Source: Pseudomonadota bacterium (GTDB lineage Bacteria; Pseudomonadota; Gammaproteobacteria; Burkholderiales; JABEVD01). From it: a stretch of DNA of 64,000 nucleotides. The notes below the pieces were generated by a model, which ran no database searches, was not told the origin of the DNA, and worked only from the letters and a program-made list of their open reading frames with translations. Shown here piece after piece: positions 50,761 to 60,767 of the stretch (positions are counted from its first letter, which is position 1; every line of letters begins with the position of its first letter). A program made the translations under genes and the position numbers. The stretch is from the NCBI GenBank assembly GCA_021835845.1, contig JAKBJU010000006.1, positions 59,706 to 123,705 on the forward strand. The letters run 5' to 3'.

Positions 50761-51636
50761 CTAGCCCCTCTTCTTCGCCCGCGGATGCGCCGCGTCGTAT
50801 ATTTTGGCAAGATGCTGGAAATCGAGGTGGGTGTAAACTTGGGTGGTCGAGATGCTGGCGTGCCCCAGCATCTCCTGCACCGCACGCAAATCCCCGCTCG
50901 ACTGCAGCACATGGGAGGCGAAGGAATGCCGCAGCATATGGGGATGAACATGCCCCGGCATGCCCTGCTTCACGCCCCATGAACTGATGCGGTACTGGAT
51001 GGCGCGCTGGCTGATGGGGCGGCCGCCTCTGTTCAGGAAAAGCGCTTCTTCCCCTTCCCTTGCCAGATTCTTTCGCGCTTCCAGCCATTTCTCGATTGCG
51101 GCAATCGCCATGCGCCCCACCGGAACCACCCGGGTCTTGTTCCCCTTGCCCGTCACGCGCAGCGTCCCCTCGCCGAAATCGATATCGCGGCTTGCCAGAT
51201 GCTTCAATTCCGAAAGCCGCAGCCCAGATGAATAGAACAGCTCGAACATGGCCTTGTCGCGCAGGCTCAACAAGTCTTGCGCATCGCTGGCGAGGAACCT
51301 GCTCGCTTCGTCCGGGGAAAGCGCTTCCGGCAGGTTTTTCGGGGACTTCGGCGGGCGGAGGCCCGCTGCCGGATTGTGGGTGTGCCCATGGTCGCGCACC
51401 AGGTAATTGAAGTAGCTGCGCCAAGCCGAAAGCATCCTGGCAAGGCTTCTTCCGCTCAGCCCCCCGGCATGCAGCCTGGCGATGAAGTGGCGCAGATGGT
51501 GTATCCTGATGTCTTCGAGAGGGGTATCCTGCGCAAGACCGAGCAGCAGGCCCACATCCCTGAGGTAGTTTTCGCAAGTCAATCGGCTCAGGCGCCGCTC
51601 GTTCAGCAGGTGCGACCTGTAGCCCTCGAGATGCAT
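50761..51636 (-). CDS. xerC: Tyrosine recombinase XerC
   Basis: 291 residues. SAM-like N-terminal domain and catalytic domain with SSGLRLSEL (Arg), HPHMLRHSFASH (His-x-x-Arg), LGHASISTTQVYTH (His and the nucleophilic Tyr). It resolves chromosome dimers at dif with XerD. Gene order dapF-DUF484-xerC is conserved in Proteobacteria, which separates it from element integrases. One base after DUF484. Confidence 0.92.
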   Translation of the reverse strand: MHLEGYRSHLLNERRLSRLTCENYLRDVGLLLGLAQDTPLEDIRIHHLRHFIARLHAGGLSGRSLARMLSAWRSYFNYLVRDHGHTHNPAAGLRPPKSPKNLPEALSPDEASRFLASDAQDLLSLRDKAMFELFYSSGLRLSELKHLASRDIDFGEGTLRVTGKGNKTRVVPVGRMAIAAIEKWLEARKNLAREGEEALFLNRGGRPISQRAIQYRISSWGVKQGMPGHVHPHMLRHSFASHVLQSSGDLRAVQEMLGHASISTTQVYTHLDFQHLAKIYDAAHPRAKKRG

Positions 51637-51637
51637 G

Positions 51638-52282
51638 TCAAAAGCGGGAAAGCGCAGCCGCCACCGACTCGCCCAGACGCTTCAGGTGCAGCGTGCCGAT
51701 GTCCGGAGCGAAGCGCTGCGGGTCCTCGGAAGCCAGCACCAGCACCCCCTTCGCCCTTTCGCCTGGCAGCGGCACCAGGGCGAAGGAGCGCAGATGCTCT
51801 CCCGCTTCCCCGAACCAGGCAAGCAGTTCGGGGGCGACATGATGGCCGCAATGGGGCTGGGTCAGGCTCTCCGCAATCTCGATCTCGCTCGCGCCGACCG
51901 GCGAAAATTCCGGAAGATCGGCGCTCGAATCCATTCCCCAGACCCTGAGCGCGACATGGGGGACCTCGAAATCCTCGCGCAGATTGTTTTCCAGGACATA
52001 GAGCAAGGCTTCCATGGAGCGGGCTTTCAGCAGGGCAAGCGACAGCCTGTGCATCTTTTCGCCGATGTCGTCGTTTTCCTCGCCGAACCGGATCAGTTCC
52101 CGCAACCTGGTCTCGATCAGCCGGTTCTTCTCACGCAATGTGATCAGCTGCCTCTCTCCGATGGGAATCGCCCTGCCATCGTGCGGATGGGGCACGTAGA
52201 TGCTCGCCAGAAGATCGGCATAGTGTTCGGCAAACCCCGGGTTCTGCTGCAAATATTGTGCGACTTCCTCAGCTGTCATCAT
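51638..52282 (-). CDS. DUF484 family protein (YigA-like)
   Basis: 214 residues. The start [20 protein letters not shown] and the block [19 protein letters not shown] are characteristic of DUF484, a GAF-like domain protein of unknown function. It lies between dapF and xerC as in E. coli. The start overlaps the dapF stop by ATGA. Confidence 0.87.
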   Translation of the reverse strand: MMTAEEVAQYLQQNPGFAEHYADLLASIYVPHPHDGRAIPIGERQLITLREKNRLIETRLRELIRFGEENDDIGEKMHRLSLALLKARSMEALLYVLENNLREDFEVPHVALRVWGMDSSADLPEFSPVGASEIEIAESLTQPHCGHHVAPELLAWFGEAGEHLRSFALVPLPGERAKGVLVLASEDPQRFAPDIGTLHLKRLGESVAAALSRF

Positions 52283-53118
52283 GCCTTCCTCAGTTCGATT
52301 TCGCCTTCATAAACGCTGACGGCAGGCCCCGTCATCCAGACCGGATGGCCTTCGCCCTCCCAGCGCACGACAAGATCCCCGCCGCGCGTACTCACCCTGA
52401 CCGCATTGTCGAGCAGCCCCCGCGCAATTCCGGCGACCACTGCCGCGCAGGCGCCCGTGCCGCAGGCGAGCGTCTCGCCCGCTCCCCGCTCGTAAACCCG
52501 CAAGCGGATGGATTTCCTGTCCAAGAGCTGCATGAACCCCGCGTTCACCCGCTTCGGAAAGCGGGGATGGGATTCGATCAATGCGCCCTGAACCGTCACC
52601 GGAGCGGAATCGACATCTAGCACCACCTGCACCGCATGCGGGTTTCCCATGGAAAGGGCGCTGATCTCGACTTCCTTCCCGTCCACGTCCAGCTGGTAGG
52701 TGAGCGCCTTCCTTTCGGCCAGGAAAGGAATTGCGCCCGGCTCGAATTTCGGCTCGCCCATGTTCACGGTGACCTGCCCGTCCTGCTCCAGCCTGGGGGC
52801 AATCATGCCGCCCAGCGTTTCCACCAGGATTTCGCGCTTTTCGGTGAGCTTCTTGTCGTGAACGAAACGCACGAAGCATCTCGCCCCGTTCCCGCATTGC
52901 TCGACCTCGCCGCCGTCCGCATTGAAAATGCGGTACCTGAAATCGGCCTCTTTTCCGGAGGGCTTTTCGACGACCAGAATCTGGTCGCAGCCCACCCCGA
53001 AATGCCTGTCGGCGAGAAACCTGAACTGCCGCGAATCCAGTTCGATCTTCGTGGAAAAGGCGTCGATCACCACGAAATCGTTGCCAAGTCCCTGCATCTT
53101 CGTGAATTCGAGCTTCAT
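52279..53118 (-). CDS. dapF: Diaminopimelate epimerase
   Basis: 279 residues from the ATG at 53118 ([20 protein letters not shown]); the track start 21 codons upstream runs into the tyrS end. The two active-site cysteines are seen in [11 protein letters not shown] and [10 protein letters not shown]. It interconverts LL- and meso-diaminopimelate for lysine and peptidoglycan. It follows tyrS after one base. Confidence 0.94.
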   Translation of the reverse strand: MKLEFTKMQGLGNDFVVIDAFSTKIELDSRQFRFLADRHFGVGCDQILVVEKPSGKEADFRYRIFNADGGEVEQCGNGARCFVRFVHDKKLTEKREILVETLGGMIAPRLEQDGQVTVNMGEPKFEPGAIPFLAERKALTYQLDVDGKEVEISALSMGNPHAVQVVLDVDSAPVTVQGALIESHPRFPKRVNAGFMQLLDRKSIRLRVYERGAGETLACGTGACAAVVAGIARGLLDNAVRVSTRGGDLVVRWEGEGHPVWMTGPAVSVYEGEIELRKA

Positions 53119-53119
53119 T

Positions 53120-54334
53120 TCAGGCGACCACGACCCTGGCATACTTGCGTTTTCCGATCTGCAGCACGGCAGAGCTCCCACGCCCCAGCCTGAGCGCCTT
53201 GTCGCTGACCTTTTCGCCGTCGATCTTCACGCCGCCCTGCCCTATCATCCGGATCGCCTCCGAAGTGCTCGAAGTGAGGCCCGCCTGCTTGAGCACCTGG
53301 ACCAGGGGAATCTCCCCGTCGACAGACTCGATCGTGAATTCGGCGATGTCTTCCGGAATCGCTCCTTCCCTGAATCTCGCCTCGAAATCCGCAAGCGCAG
53401 CCTCCGCGGACTTCCTGTCGTGGAAGCGGGCGATGATTTCCTGCGCGAACATCACCTTGATGTCGCGGGGATTCCGCCCTTCCCCGACCTCCCGGCGCCA
53501 GGCGGCGACGGTTTGCGCGGACTCGAACGAGAGCAGTTCCAGGTAGCGCCACATCAGTTCGTCGGATATCGACATCAGCTTGCCGAAAATCTCCGTGGGC
53601 GCCTCGCTGATGCCGACGTAATTGCCGAGCGACTTGGACATCTTGTTCACGCCGTCGAGGCCTTCCAGAAGCGGCATGGTCAGGACGCACTGCGGCGCCT
53701 GCCCGTAATGCTTCTGCAATTCCCGGCCCATCAGCAGGTTGAATTTCTGGTCGGTGCCGCCGATTTCGAGGTCGGCCTGCAAGGCGACCGAATCGTAACC
53801 CTGAACCAGCGGGTAGAGAAATTCGTGGATGGCGATGGGCTGGTTGGCCTTGTAGCGCTTGCCGAAGTCGTCCCGCTCCAGCATCCTCGCCACGGTGGAA
53901 GCGGAAGCCAGCCGGATCATGCCGGCAGAGCCCAGATCGTCCATCCAGCTCGAATTGAACACCACTTCCGTGCGCTCGGGATCCAGCACCTTGAACACCT
54001 GGTCCGCGTAGGATTTCGCATTCTCCAGGATCTGCTCCCTGGAAAGCGGCGGCCTGGTCGCATTCTTTCCCGTAGGGTCGCCGATCATGCCCGTGAAATC
54101 CCCGATCAGGAAAAGGGCCTGGTGCCCCAGATCCTGCAATTGCCTCAGCTTGTTGAGCAGCACGGTATGCCCGAGATGCAGGTCGGGCGCAGTGGGGTCG
54201 AACCCCGCCTTGATCCGCAGGGAACCCTTTGCGGCGAGCTTTTGCGCGAATTCTTCCTCGACCAGGAGTTCGTCGCACCCTCTCTTGATGATCGCCATGG
54301 CTTCGGCCGGCGTCGCCTGTGTCGTTTTGTCCAA
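53120..54334 (-). CDS. tyrS: Tyrosyl-tRNA synthetase
   Basis: 404 residues. HIGH-type motif [15 protein letters not shown] in [10 protein letters not shown], and a C-terminal S4-like RNA-binding domain ([17 protein letters not shown]). First gene of the tyrS-dapF-DUF484-xerC operon. Divergent from the M23 peptidase gene across 78 bp. Confidence 0.95.
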   Translation of the reverse strand: MDKTTQATPAEAMAIIKRGCDELLVEEEFAQKLAAKGSLRIKAGFDPTAPDLHLGHTVLLNKLRQLQDLGHQALFLIGDFTGMIGDPTGKNATRPPLSREQILENAKSYADQVFKVLDPERTEVVFNSSWMDDLGSAGMIRLASASTVARMLERDDFGKRYKANQPIAIHEFLYPLVQGYDSVALQADLEIGGTDQKFNLLMGRELQKHYGQAPQCVLTMPLLEGLDGVNKMSKSLGNYVGISEAPTEIFGKLMSISDELMWRYLELLSFESAQTVAAWRREVGEGRNPRDIKVMFAQEIIARFHDRKSAEAALADFEARFREGAIPEDIAEFTIESVDGEIPLVQVLKQAGLTSSTSEAIRMIGQGGVKIDGEKVSDKALRLGRGSSAVLQIGKRKYARVVVA

Positions 54335-54412
54335 AATTCAATTCACCGAAAAAGTCATATTTCTGTTATTTTTCTGATATCATGCGCCTAATTAGGAAGA
54401 AACGGGACCCCA
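54335..54412. promoter_or_regulatory. Divergent promoter, tyrS / M23 peptidase
   Basis: A 78-bp AT-rich gap containing GTTATTTTTCTGATATCAT towards the peptidase gene. A promoter is expected on both strands, but no hexamer pair is convincing. Confidence 0.3.
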
Positions 54413-55729
54413 ATGCAGCGCTTTAAAGACCTAATTCTAACGCAAAAACCGCTGATCCTTGAACGAAAAATCAAACTGCGCTGGCTGGTTGGCGCATCCA
54501 GCATTCCCCTTTTCGGCATCATTGCAGCTTTCGGTATTGCCCCGAGTTCGCGCTTCGACAATGTCCCGCTTCAGACCGTGGTCGAGAACGTCAAGCTCCC
54601 CAATTTCTCCGAGCAGGAGCAGAGCCTGGTTTTCTGGCGCGAGGAAAGGATTCAGCGGGGAGACACCATAGGCACATTGCTTTCCAGGCTTAAAGTGGTG
54701 GACCCCGAAGCCGCCAGCTTCCTGCGCAACCCGGAAAATTCCCATTCCCTCTACCAGCTGACCCCCGGCAGGACGGTTCAGGCGAAAACCGACCAGAACG
54801 GACTCCTGATCTCGTTGCGCTATCTGGATGCCGCGGGCGACGAACTCACGGTAGAGCGCACTGCCCAGGGATTGCAGTCGAAGGAGCAGTCAGCCTATCT
54901 TGAAACGCGCGTCCTGATGAAATCCGCCGCCATCGGCAGCTCGCTGTTCGCCGCAACGGACAGCGTCGGATTGCCCGATTCCGTCGCGACCCAGATCGCC
55001 GACATGTTCGCCTCCGACATCGACTTCCGCAAGGACCTGCGCAAGGGCGATCATTTCACCGTGGTCTATGAAATGCTTTACAGCAATGGCGAACCCGTCA
55101 AGGTGGGGCGCATCCTGGCCGCGGAATTCGTCAATCAGGGCAAAAGCCACCGCGCCATCTACTTCCAGACCCCCGGGGGCAACGGCGGCTACTACACGCC
55201 GGAAGGAAAGAGCCTGAGGAAAGCCTTCCTGCGCTGCCCGCTGCCGTTTTCCAGGGTTACTTCCGGCTTCACCACGGCCAGGTTCCACCCGTTCCTGCTA
55301 AAGTGGCGGGCGCACAAGGGGGTCGATTTCGGCGCCCCCATAGGCACCCCGGTCAGGGCGACCGCGGACGGGCAGGTTGAATTCAGGGGCGTCCAGCGCG
55401 GCTACGGCAATGTGATCATCCTCCAGCATCAGGGCCGCTTCTCCACCGCCTACGGCCACCTTTCCCGTTTCGCCAAGGGGCTGCACAAGGGCAAAAAGAT
55501 CAGCCAGGGCGAAATCATCGGCTATGTCGGCATGACGGGATGGGCGACAGGCCCCCATCTGCATTACGAATTCCGGATCAACGACAAGCCGGTCGATCCT
55601 CTCAAGGTCGCCTTGCCCGGCGCAAAGCCGCTCGGCGCGCAATATGCCGGCGCCTTCCGTACCGAAGCCAGGCCGCTGGCGGAGAGGCTGGACCTGATGC
55701 GCAGCGTCAACCTCGCCAACCTGGATTGA
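54413..55729 (+). CDS. M23-family metallopeptidase (murein endopeptidase)
   Basis: 438 residues. A membrane anchor lies at about 22-45, a LysM/OapA-like middle region follows, and the LytM domain at about 300-400 has HKGVDFGAPIGTPV (first His and Asp) and TGPHLHYEFR (HxH) for zinc. It resembles E. coli MepM and probably cleaves D,D-crosslinks in the periplasm for cell-wall growth. It overlaps anmK by TTGA, so murein hydrolysis and recycling genes are coupled. Confidence 0.92.
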   Translation: MQRFKDLILTQKPLILERKIKLRWLVGASSIPLFGIIAAFGIAPSSRFDNVPLQTVVENVKLPNFSEQEQSLVFWREERIQRGDTIGTLLSRLKVVDPEAASFLRNPENSHSLYQLTPGRTVQAKTDQNGLLISLRYLDAAGDELTVERTAQGLQSKEQSAYLETRVLMKSAAIGSSLFAATDSVGLPDSVATQIADMFASDIDFRKDLRKGDHFTVVYEMLYSNGEPVKVGRILAAEFVNQGKSHRAIYFQTPGGNGGYYTPEGKSLRKAFLRCPLPFSRVTSGFTTARFHPFLLKWRAHKGVDFGAPIGTPVRATADGQVEFRGVQRGYGNVIILQHQGRFSTAYGHLSRFAKGLHKGKKISQGEIIGYVGMTGWATGPHLHYEFRINDKPVDPLKVALPGAKPLGAQYAGAFRTEARPLAERLDLMRSVNLANLD

Positions 55730-56847
55730 CCGGGATTCCGATCGCAGGTTCTGCCCCGGCCGAATACCATATCGGCCTGATGTCCGGCACCAGCCTCGAC
55801 GGCGCGGATGCGATTCTGGCCGATTTTCGCGCCGGCAAGCCTGAAATCCTGGGCCACGCCCATCTCCCCTATCCCGGCAGCCTGCGCAAAGAACTGCTCG
55901 AACTTCACCGGAGCTCGGACGGCGAGCTTGAAAGGGCCGAGCTGGTTGCAATAAAGCTCTCCCGCCTTTACGCGCAATGCGTTGCCATGCTGCTGGAAAA
56001 TGCCGGCGTCCCAAGGCAGGATATCGCCGCCATCGGCTGCCACGGACAGACCGTCCGCCACAGGCCGGAATCGGGCTACTCGGTGCAGCTCGTCAATTCC
56101 CCCCTGCTTGCCGAACTCACCGGAATTACCGTGGTCTCGAACTTCAGGAACAGGGATATCGCCGCGGGAGGACAGGGCGCCCCGCTCGTTCCGGCATTTC
56201 ATGCCGCGATGCTGCGCAGCCCGAAAGTGCACCGGGCAGTCCTGAATCTGGGCGGAATCGCCAATCTCACCGACCTGCCCGCAACAGGCCCCGTCACCGG
56301 ATTCGACTGCGGCCCGGCGAACATGCTGATGGATGCCTGGATCGAATCGAATCTCGGAAAAACCTACGACGAAGGCGGAAACTGGGCTGCCTCGGGCAAG
56401 GTCATAAACGACTTGCTGGAATCCCTCATGCAGGACGAGTATTTCAGGCAGGCGCCGCCGAAAAGCACGGGGCGGGACAGATTCAATCTCGAATGGCTGA
56501 GAAGCCGCCTCAGAGGTGGCGAAGATCCCGCCGGAGTCCAGGCGACGCTGCTCCAGTTGACTGCCCGAACGATCGCGCAAGCGATCCAGGCGCATTGCGC
56601 AGGCTGCCGGGAAATCTACCTGTGCGGCGGTGGCGCATACAACGCCCTGCTGAGAAGAACCCTGGAAGGCCTGCTGCCCGGGCTTTCATTCGCCCTGACG
56701 GACGAACTGGGAATCGATGCCTGCCACATGGAAGCCGCAGCCTTCGCCTGGCTGGCGAGGCAGGCCATGAAGGGGCTGCCCGGAAACCTGCCTGAGGTTA
56801 CCGGGGCAAGGGGCAAAAGAATCCTCGGGGCGATCCACCCCGCGTGA
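55726..56847 (+). CDS. anmK: Anhydro-N-acetylmuramic acid kinase
   Basis: 373 residues from a TTG start overlapping the previous stop; the track's longer ORF extends out of frame into the peptidase gene, and the first ATG would delete the needed strand before MSGTSLDGAD. ATP-site motifs GFDCGPANMLMDAW and YLCGGGAYNALLR are intact. It phosphorylates anhydroMurNAc from murein turnover for recycling. It converges on erpA with a 1-bp gap. Confidence 0.93.
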   Translation: MTGIPIAGSAPAEYHIGLMSGTSLDGADAILADFRAGKPEILGHAHLPYPGSLRKELLELHRSSDGELERAELVAIKLSRLYAQCVAMLLENAGVPRQDIAAIGCHGQTVRHRPESGYSVQLVNSPLLAELTGITVVSNFRNRDIAAGGQGAPLVPAFHAAMLRSPKVHRAVLNLGGIANLTDLPATGPVTGFDCGPANMLMDAWIESNLGKTYDEGGNWAASGKVINDLLESLMQDEYFRQAPPKSTGRDRFNLEWLRSRLRGGEDPAGVQATLLQLTARTIAQAIQAHCAGCREIYLCGGGAYNALLRRTLEGLLPGLSFALTDELGIDACHMEAAAFAWLARQAMKGLPGNLPEVTGARGKRILGAIHPA

Positions 56848-56848
56848 G

Positions 56849-57193
56849 TCAGACCGAGAAGGAGGAGCCGCAGCCGCAGGTGGACTGGGCATTCGGGTTC
56901 TTGATGATGAACTGGGCGCCTTCCAGCCCTTCCTGATAGTCGATTTCCGCGCCGACCAGATACTGGAAGCTCATCGGATCGATCAGCAGCTGCACGCCGT
57001 TCTTCGACATCATCGTATCGTCCTCGTTGACACTTTCATCGAAAGTGAAACCGTACTGGAAGCCGGAGCAGCCGCCCCCCGTCACGAAAACCCTCAGCTT
57101 CAGCTCGTCGTTGCCTTCCTCCTCGATCAGCTGCTTCACCTTGTTCGCGGCGCTGTCGGTGAAGATCAGCGGCGTTTCAGTCATGGCGTTCAT
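56849..57193 (-). CDS. erpA: Iron-sulfur cluster insertion protein ErpA
   Basis: 114 residues from [13 protein letters not shown], with GGAGAAATTT before this ATG; the track start is nine codons upstream. Cluster-ligand cysteines are in [11 protein letters not shown] and the terminal TCGCGSSF. An A-type carrier that delivers [4Fe-4S] or [2Fe-2S] clusters to targets. Confidence 0.94.
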   Translation of the reverse strand: MNAMTETPLIFTDSAANKVKQLIEEEGNDELKLRVFVTGGGCSGFQYGFTFDESVNEDDTMMSKNGVQLLIDPMSFQYLVGAEIDYQEGLEGAQFIIKNPNAQSTCGCGSSFSV

Positions 57194-57301
57194 AAATTTC
57201 TCCAGGTGGTTTTGTCCCATTATGCGATTCTGTCAAAGCCCGGTCAACTGGCTTATATTCCCGTTATGACAATGCCGGAATTCAGGAGTTGCAATTTGAG
57301 G

Positions 57302-57307
57302 TATAAT
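57302..57307 (+). promoter_or_regulatory. Candidate -10 box of the RNB ribonuclease gene
   Basis: A consensus TATAAT lies 41 bp before the ATG in the erpA/ribonuclease divergent gap. No good -35 hexamer is seen at 16-18 bp upstream, so it would need an activator or an extended element. Confidence 0.4.
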
Positions 57308-57348
57308 TCCACTCCTATCCGCACAGACCCTCCCCATTCACTATTCTC

Positions 57349-59145
57349 ATGAACGTATTTTACGAGGAAGACGGCGCATTCAAGGCGGGTTCCGTCCTCG
57401 CCGACAACACCACCTCGTTGCAAGTCGAGTCCACCCACGGCAAGCGCAGCAAAATCAAGGCAGCTTCCGTGCTGATCCGGTTCCAGAAACCCGATCTTTC
57501 CGGATTCATGGAGGCCGCCCAGCAGGTGGCTGACGGAATCTCTCCGGACTTCCTCTGGGAATGCTGCTCGGGCGAGGAATTCTCGTTCGATGCATTGAGC
57601 GAGGAGTATTTCGGTCATGCGCCCTCCCCCCTGGAAAGCGCGGGGGTGCTCATCAGGTTGCACCATTCCCCGATGTATTTCTACAAGAAGGGAAAGGGGA
57701 AATACAAGGCCGCTCCGCCGGACGCGCTTAAGGCCGCCCTGGCAGGCCAGGAGAAGAAGCGCAGGCAGGCCGAATTGCAGGCGAGCCTTTCAGAGGAGCT
57801 CAAGAATCGCAGGCTTCCGGACGAATTCGTTCCGATACTGCCGAGCCTGCTGTACGACCCCGACAGGAACAGCATCGCCTACAAGGCGCTCGCTCAAGCC
57901 TGCGAGGCATCCGGGCTTTCCGCCGCCCGCCTGCTCGAAGCATGCGGCGCCCTGCCTTCCAGCCACGACTACCATCTGAACCGCTTCCTGTTCGAGCATT
58001 TCCCGAAAGGCATTCCGGTTCCGGAAGCGTGCGGCATCCCGGAATTGCCCGATCTGCCCATGGGAGACGCGAAAGCATTCAGCATAGACGATGCGGCCAC
58101 GACCGAAATCGACGACGCATTTTCGGTCTCATTCCCGGAGAACGGGAACCTGCGCATCGGCATCCATATCGCCGCGCCTGCCCTCGGCATCCCGGCGGGC
58201 TCCGGCATCGATCTTCATGCGCTCAAGATGCTTTCGACCATCTACATCCCGGGGCGGAAATTCACCATGCTCCCGGAAGAAGGGATCGACGCCTTCACCC
58301 TTTCCGAAGGCGCGATCTGCCCTGTCGTCTCCCTGTATGTCGAAGTGGATGAGAACTTCGAGGTGGTTGCCACGCGCAACGCACTGGAACGGATAGAAAT
58401 CGCCTCCAATCTGAGGCACGAGACCATGGAATCCGACAGGCGCTTCGAAAGGGAGATGGGCATCCTCCTCGACTTCGCCGGCAAGCTGGAGTCCGCCAGA
58501 GGAAAAACCGGCAATATCAATCAGGTCGACTACAATTTCCATGTCGAGAACGACCGCGTTACAATCAGCGAGAGAAAGCGCGGCTCCCCCCTCGACAAGG
58601 TCGTCTCTGAACTCATGATCTACGCCAACACGGAATGGGCGAGGCAGCTCTCCGAAAAGGGACTGCCTGCGATCTACCGTTCGCAGAACAACGGCAAGGT
58701 GCGCCAGGACACAAAACCCGCTCCGCACCAGGGACTGGGCGTTTCGCAGTACGCCTGGACCACTTCCCCCCTGCGCCGCTATGTCGATCTCGTCAACCAG
58801 AGGCAGCTGGTTGCGATGATCGACGGAACCGATCCCGCCTACGAGAAGGGGGGCGACCAGATTCCGGTCATCATGCGCGACTTCGACCAGGCCTACGAAA
58901 TCTACAATGGCTTCCAGCGCACCATGGAGCGCTACTGGTGCCTGAGGTGGCTGCTGCAGGAGAACGTTTCCTCGGCAAGCGGAACCGTCCAGCGCGAAAA
59001 CTGGGTCAAGCTCGACAAGCTCCCCCTCTCCTGCAAGGTGCCCTCCCTCCCCGAGATGGCGCCGGGCAGCCAGGTCGTGCTGGAGATTTCGCATGTCGAC
59101 CTCCTCGAACTCGGCTTCAATGCCAGATTCGCGGAGAGAATCTGA
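57349..59145 (+). CDS. RNB-domain ribonuclease (RNase II family)
   Basis: 598 residues. The catalytic region AFSIDDAATTEIDDAFSVSF near 245-262 carries the conserved aspartates of the RNB domain, and the distal SPLRRYVDLVNQRQL is the RNA-binding arginine motif. There is no cold-shock pair or recognisable S1 domain, so it is the short beta-proteobacterial type rather than RNase R. A processive 3'-5' exoribonuclease is expected. First of a four-gene run with tonB-like, aroE and mtgA. Confidence 0.88.
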   Translation: MNVFYEEDGAFKAGSVLADNTTSLQVESTHGKRSKIKAASVLIRFQKPDLSGFMEAAQQVADGISPDFLWECCSGEEFSFDALSEEYFGHAPSPLESAGVLIRLHHSPMYFYKKGKGKYKAAPPDALKAALAGQEKKRRQAELQASLSEELKNRRLPDEFVPILPSLLYDPDRNSIAYKALAQACEASGLSAARLLEACGALPSSHDYHLNRFLFEHFPKGIPVPEACGIPELPDLPMGDAKAFSIDDAATTEIDDAFSVSFPENGNLRIGIHIAAPALGIPAGSGIDLHALKMLSTIYIPGRKFTMLPEEGIDAFTLSEGAICPVVSLYVEVDENFEVVATRNALERIEIASNLRHETMESDRRFEREMGILLDFAGKLESARGKTGNINQVDYNFHVENDRVTISERKRGSPLDKVVSELMIYANTEWARQLSEKGLPAIYRSQNNGKVRQDTKPAPHQGLGVSQYAWTTSPLRRYVDLVNQRQLVAMIDGTDPAYEKGGDQIPVIMRDFDQAYEIYNGFQRTMERYWCLRWLLQENVSSASGTVQRENWVKLDKLPLSCKVPSLPEMAPGSQVVLEISHVDLLELGFNARFAERI

Positions 59146-59148
59146 ACG

Positions 59149-59973
59149 ATGAGCGCGCGACTGAGGGTCGGCATCTCCACGCTGATATCGGTTCTGCTGC
59201 ACGCGCTCCTGCTTTTCGGCATAGGATTCGGGGTTTCCCGGATGCTGAAGCACGCCGCCCCTCCGCTCGAAATCATCCTGGTCAACAGCAAGACTGCGCA
59301 CAAGCCCGTCAAGGCCGACGCCCTGGCGCAAGCGAATCTTTCCGGAGGCGGGAACGTCGCCGAAAAAAGGCGCGCAAAATCCCCCCTCCCCCCCGTGGAT
59401 ACGAAGGAAGTGCGCTCGGATCAGGTGGAGGCCCGGCAGGAGCAGCTTTCCCAGCTGGAGCGCGAGTCTAAGCACCTGCTGGCTGCGATAAAGGACAGCG
59501 AAACCGTGCAGAGCGACAAAAGAATCGCCGACACGCACGACCTCGCCCAGAAGAGCCTCGAAATCGCCCGCATCGAAGCGCAAATCGACAACGACATGGA
59601 TGCCTACCAGAAAATCCCGAAGGAAACCGATGTCTCGCCTTCCACCCGGGAATACCGCTTTGCCCGCTACGTCGAAGACTGGCGGATCAAGGTGGAGCGG
59701 ATCGGCAGCCTGAATTTCCCGGAGGAAGCCAAGAGAAGGCAGATCTTCGGCAGCCTCCTGCTCAACGTCTGCATCAAGCCGGACGGCTCGCTCGACAGGG
59801 TGGAGATCGTCCGCCCTTCCGGACACGGGATTCTCGACGATGCGGCGATCCGCATCGCCAAACTTGCCGCCCCCTATGCGCCGCTGCCGAAAGACATTCG
59901 CAAGGATACCGACATCCTCTGCATCTACCGTACCTGGATGTTCACGAGATCAAACGAAATGGTGAGCAAATGA
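59149..59973 (+). CDS. TonB family protein
   Basis: 274 residues. One N-terminal membrane helix (STLISVLLHALLLFGIGFG), a charged coiled-coil linker at about 95-165 without the long proline stretch of classical TonB, and a TonB C-terminal domain (RIGSLNFPEEAKRRQIFGSL; VEIVRPSGHGILDDAAIR). It probably transmits force to outer-membrane transporters. No exbB/exbD nearby. It overlaps aroE by ATGA. Confidence 0.85.
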   Translation: MSARLRVGISTLISVLLHALLLFGIGFGVSRMLKHAAPPLEIILVNSKTAHKPVKADALAQANLSGGGNVAEKRRAKSPLPPVDTKEVRSDQVEARQEQLSQLERESKHLLAAIKDSETVQSDKRIADTHDLAQKSLEIARIEAQIDNDMDAYQKIPKETDVSPSTREYRFARYVEDWRIKVERIGSLNFPEEAKRRQIFGSLLLNVCIKPDGSLDRVEIVRPSGHGILDDAAIRIAKLAAPYAPLPKDIRKDTDILCIYRTWMFTRSNEMVSK

Positions 59974-60767
59974 CCGACCGTTATGCCGTCATCGGAAACC
60001 CGATCGCCCACAGCAAGTCCCCCCTGATTCACGCCGAATTCGCGCGGCAGACGAACCAGGACATGACCTACGAGGCGATCCTCGCGCCATTGGAGGATTT
60101 CAGGAAAACTGTCGAAGGATTGAAGAAGGCCGGCTACAAAGGCTGCAACGTGACCGTGCCTTTCAAGCAGGAAGCCTGGCAGTTGGCCGGCGAATTGACG
60201 CCGCGGGCGCAGGACGCCGAGGCCGTCAACACATTGAAATTCGCTGATTCGGCAACCCTGGGCGACAATACCGACGGCGCCGGGCTGGTCGCGGACATCA
60301 CGAGAAACCTGAAATTCGAAATTTCCGGGAAACGCATCCTGCTGATGGGCGCGGGAGGCGCTGCCAGAGGCGTGATCCGCCCGCTGCTCGAAGCAGGCCC
60401 GAAAGAGTTCGTGATCGCCAACAGGACCGCGGCAAGGGCCGATATGCTCGCAGAAAAATTCCGGATCGTCGCGAAAATCTATGCCGACCTCGCTGGCAGC
60501 CAGTTCGACATCGTGATCAACGCCACATCCTCCGGCCTCGAGGACGAGATGCCGCCGCTGCCTTGCGGCCTCTTCGCGAAAGATTCGCTCGCCTACGACA
60601 TGATGTACGGAAGAAAAACGCCCTTCATGGAGTTCGCCGAAAAGGAGGGCGCTTCCAGGATTTCGGACGGGCTCGGGATGCTCGTCGAGCAGGCCGCGGA
60701 ATCCTTCCTGCTGTGGCGCGGCATCCGCCCGCAAACTGCATCCGTGATCGAGAAGCTGAGGACATGA
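59970..60767 (+). CDS. aroE: Shikimate dehydrogenase
   Basis: 265 residues. N-terminal substrate motif VIGNPIAHSKSPLIHAEFA, catalytic lysine in NVTVPFKQEA, aspartate in LGDNTDGAGL and NADP loop LMGAGGAARGV. Reduces 3-dehydroshikimate in aromatic amino acid synthesis. It overlaps both neighbours by ATGA. Confidence 0.95.
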   Translation: MTDRYAVIGNPIAHSKSPLIHAEFARQTNQDMTYEAILAPLEDFRKTVEGLKKAGYKGCNVTVPFKQEAWQLAGELTPRAQDAEAVNTLKFADSATLGDNTDGAGLVADITRNLKFEISGKRILLMGAGGAARGVIRPLLEAGPKEFVIANRTAARADMLAEKFRIVAKIYADLAGSQFDIVINATSSGLEDEMPPLPCGLFAKDSLAYDMMYGRKTPFMEFAEKEGASRISDGLGMLVEQAAESFLLWRGIRPQTASVIEKLRT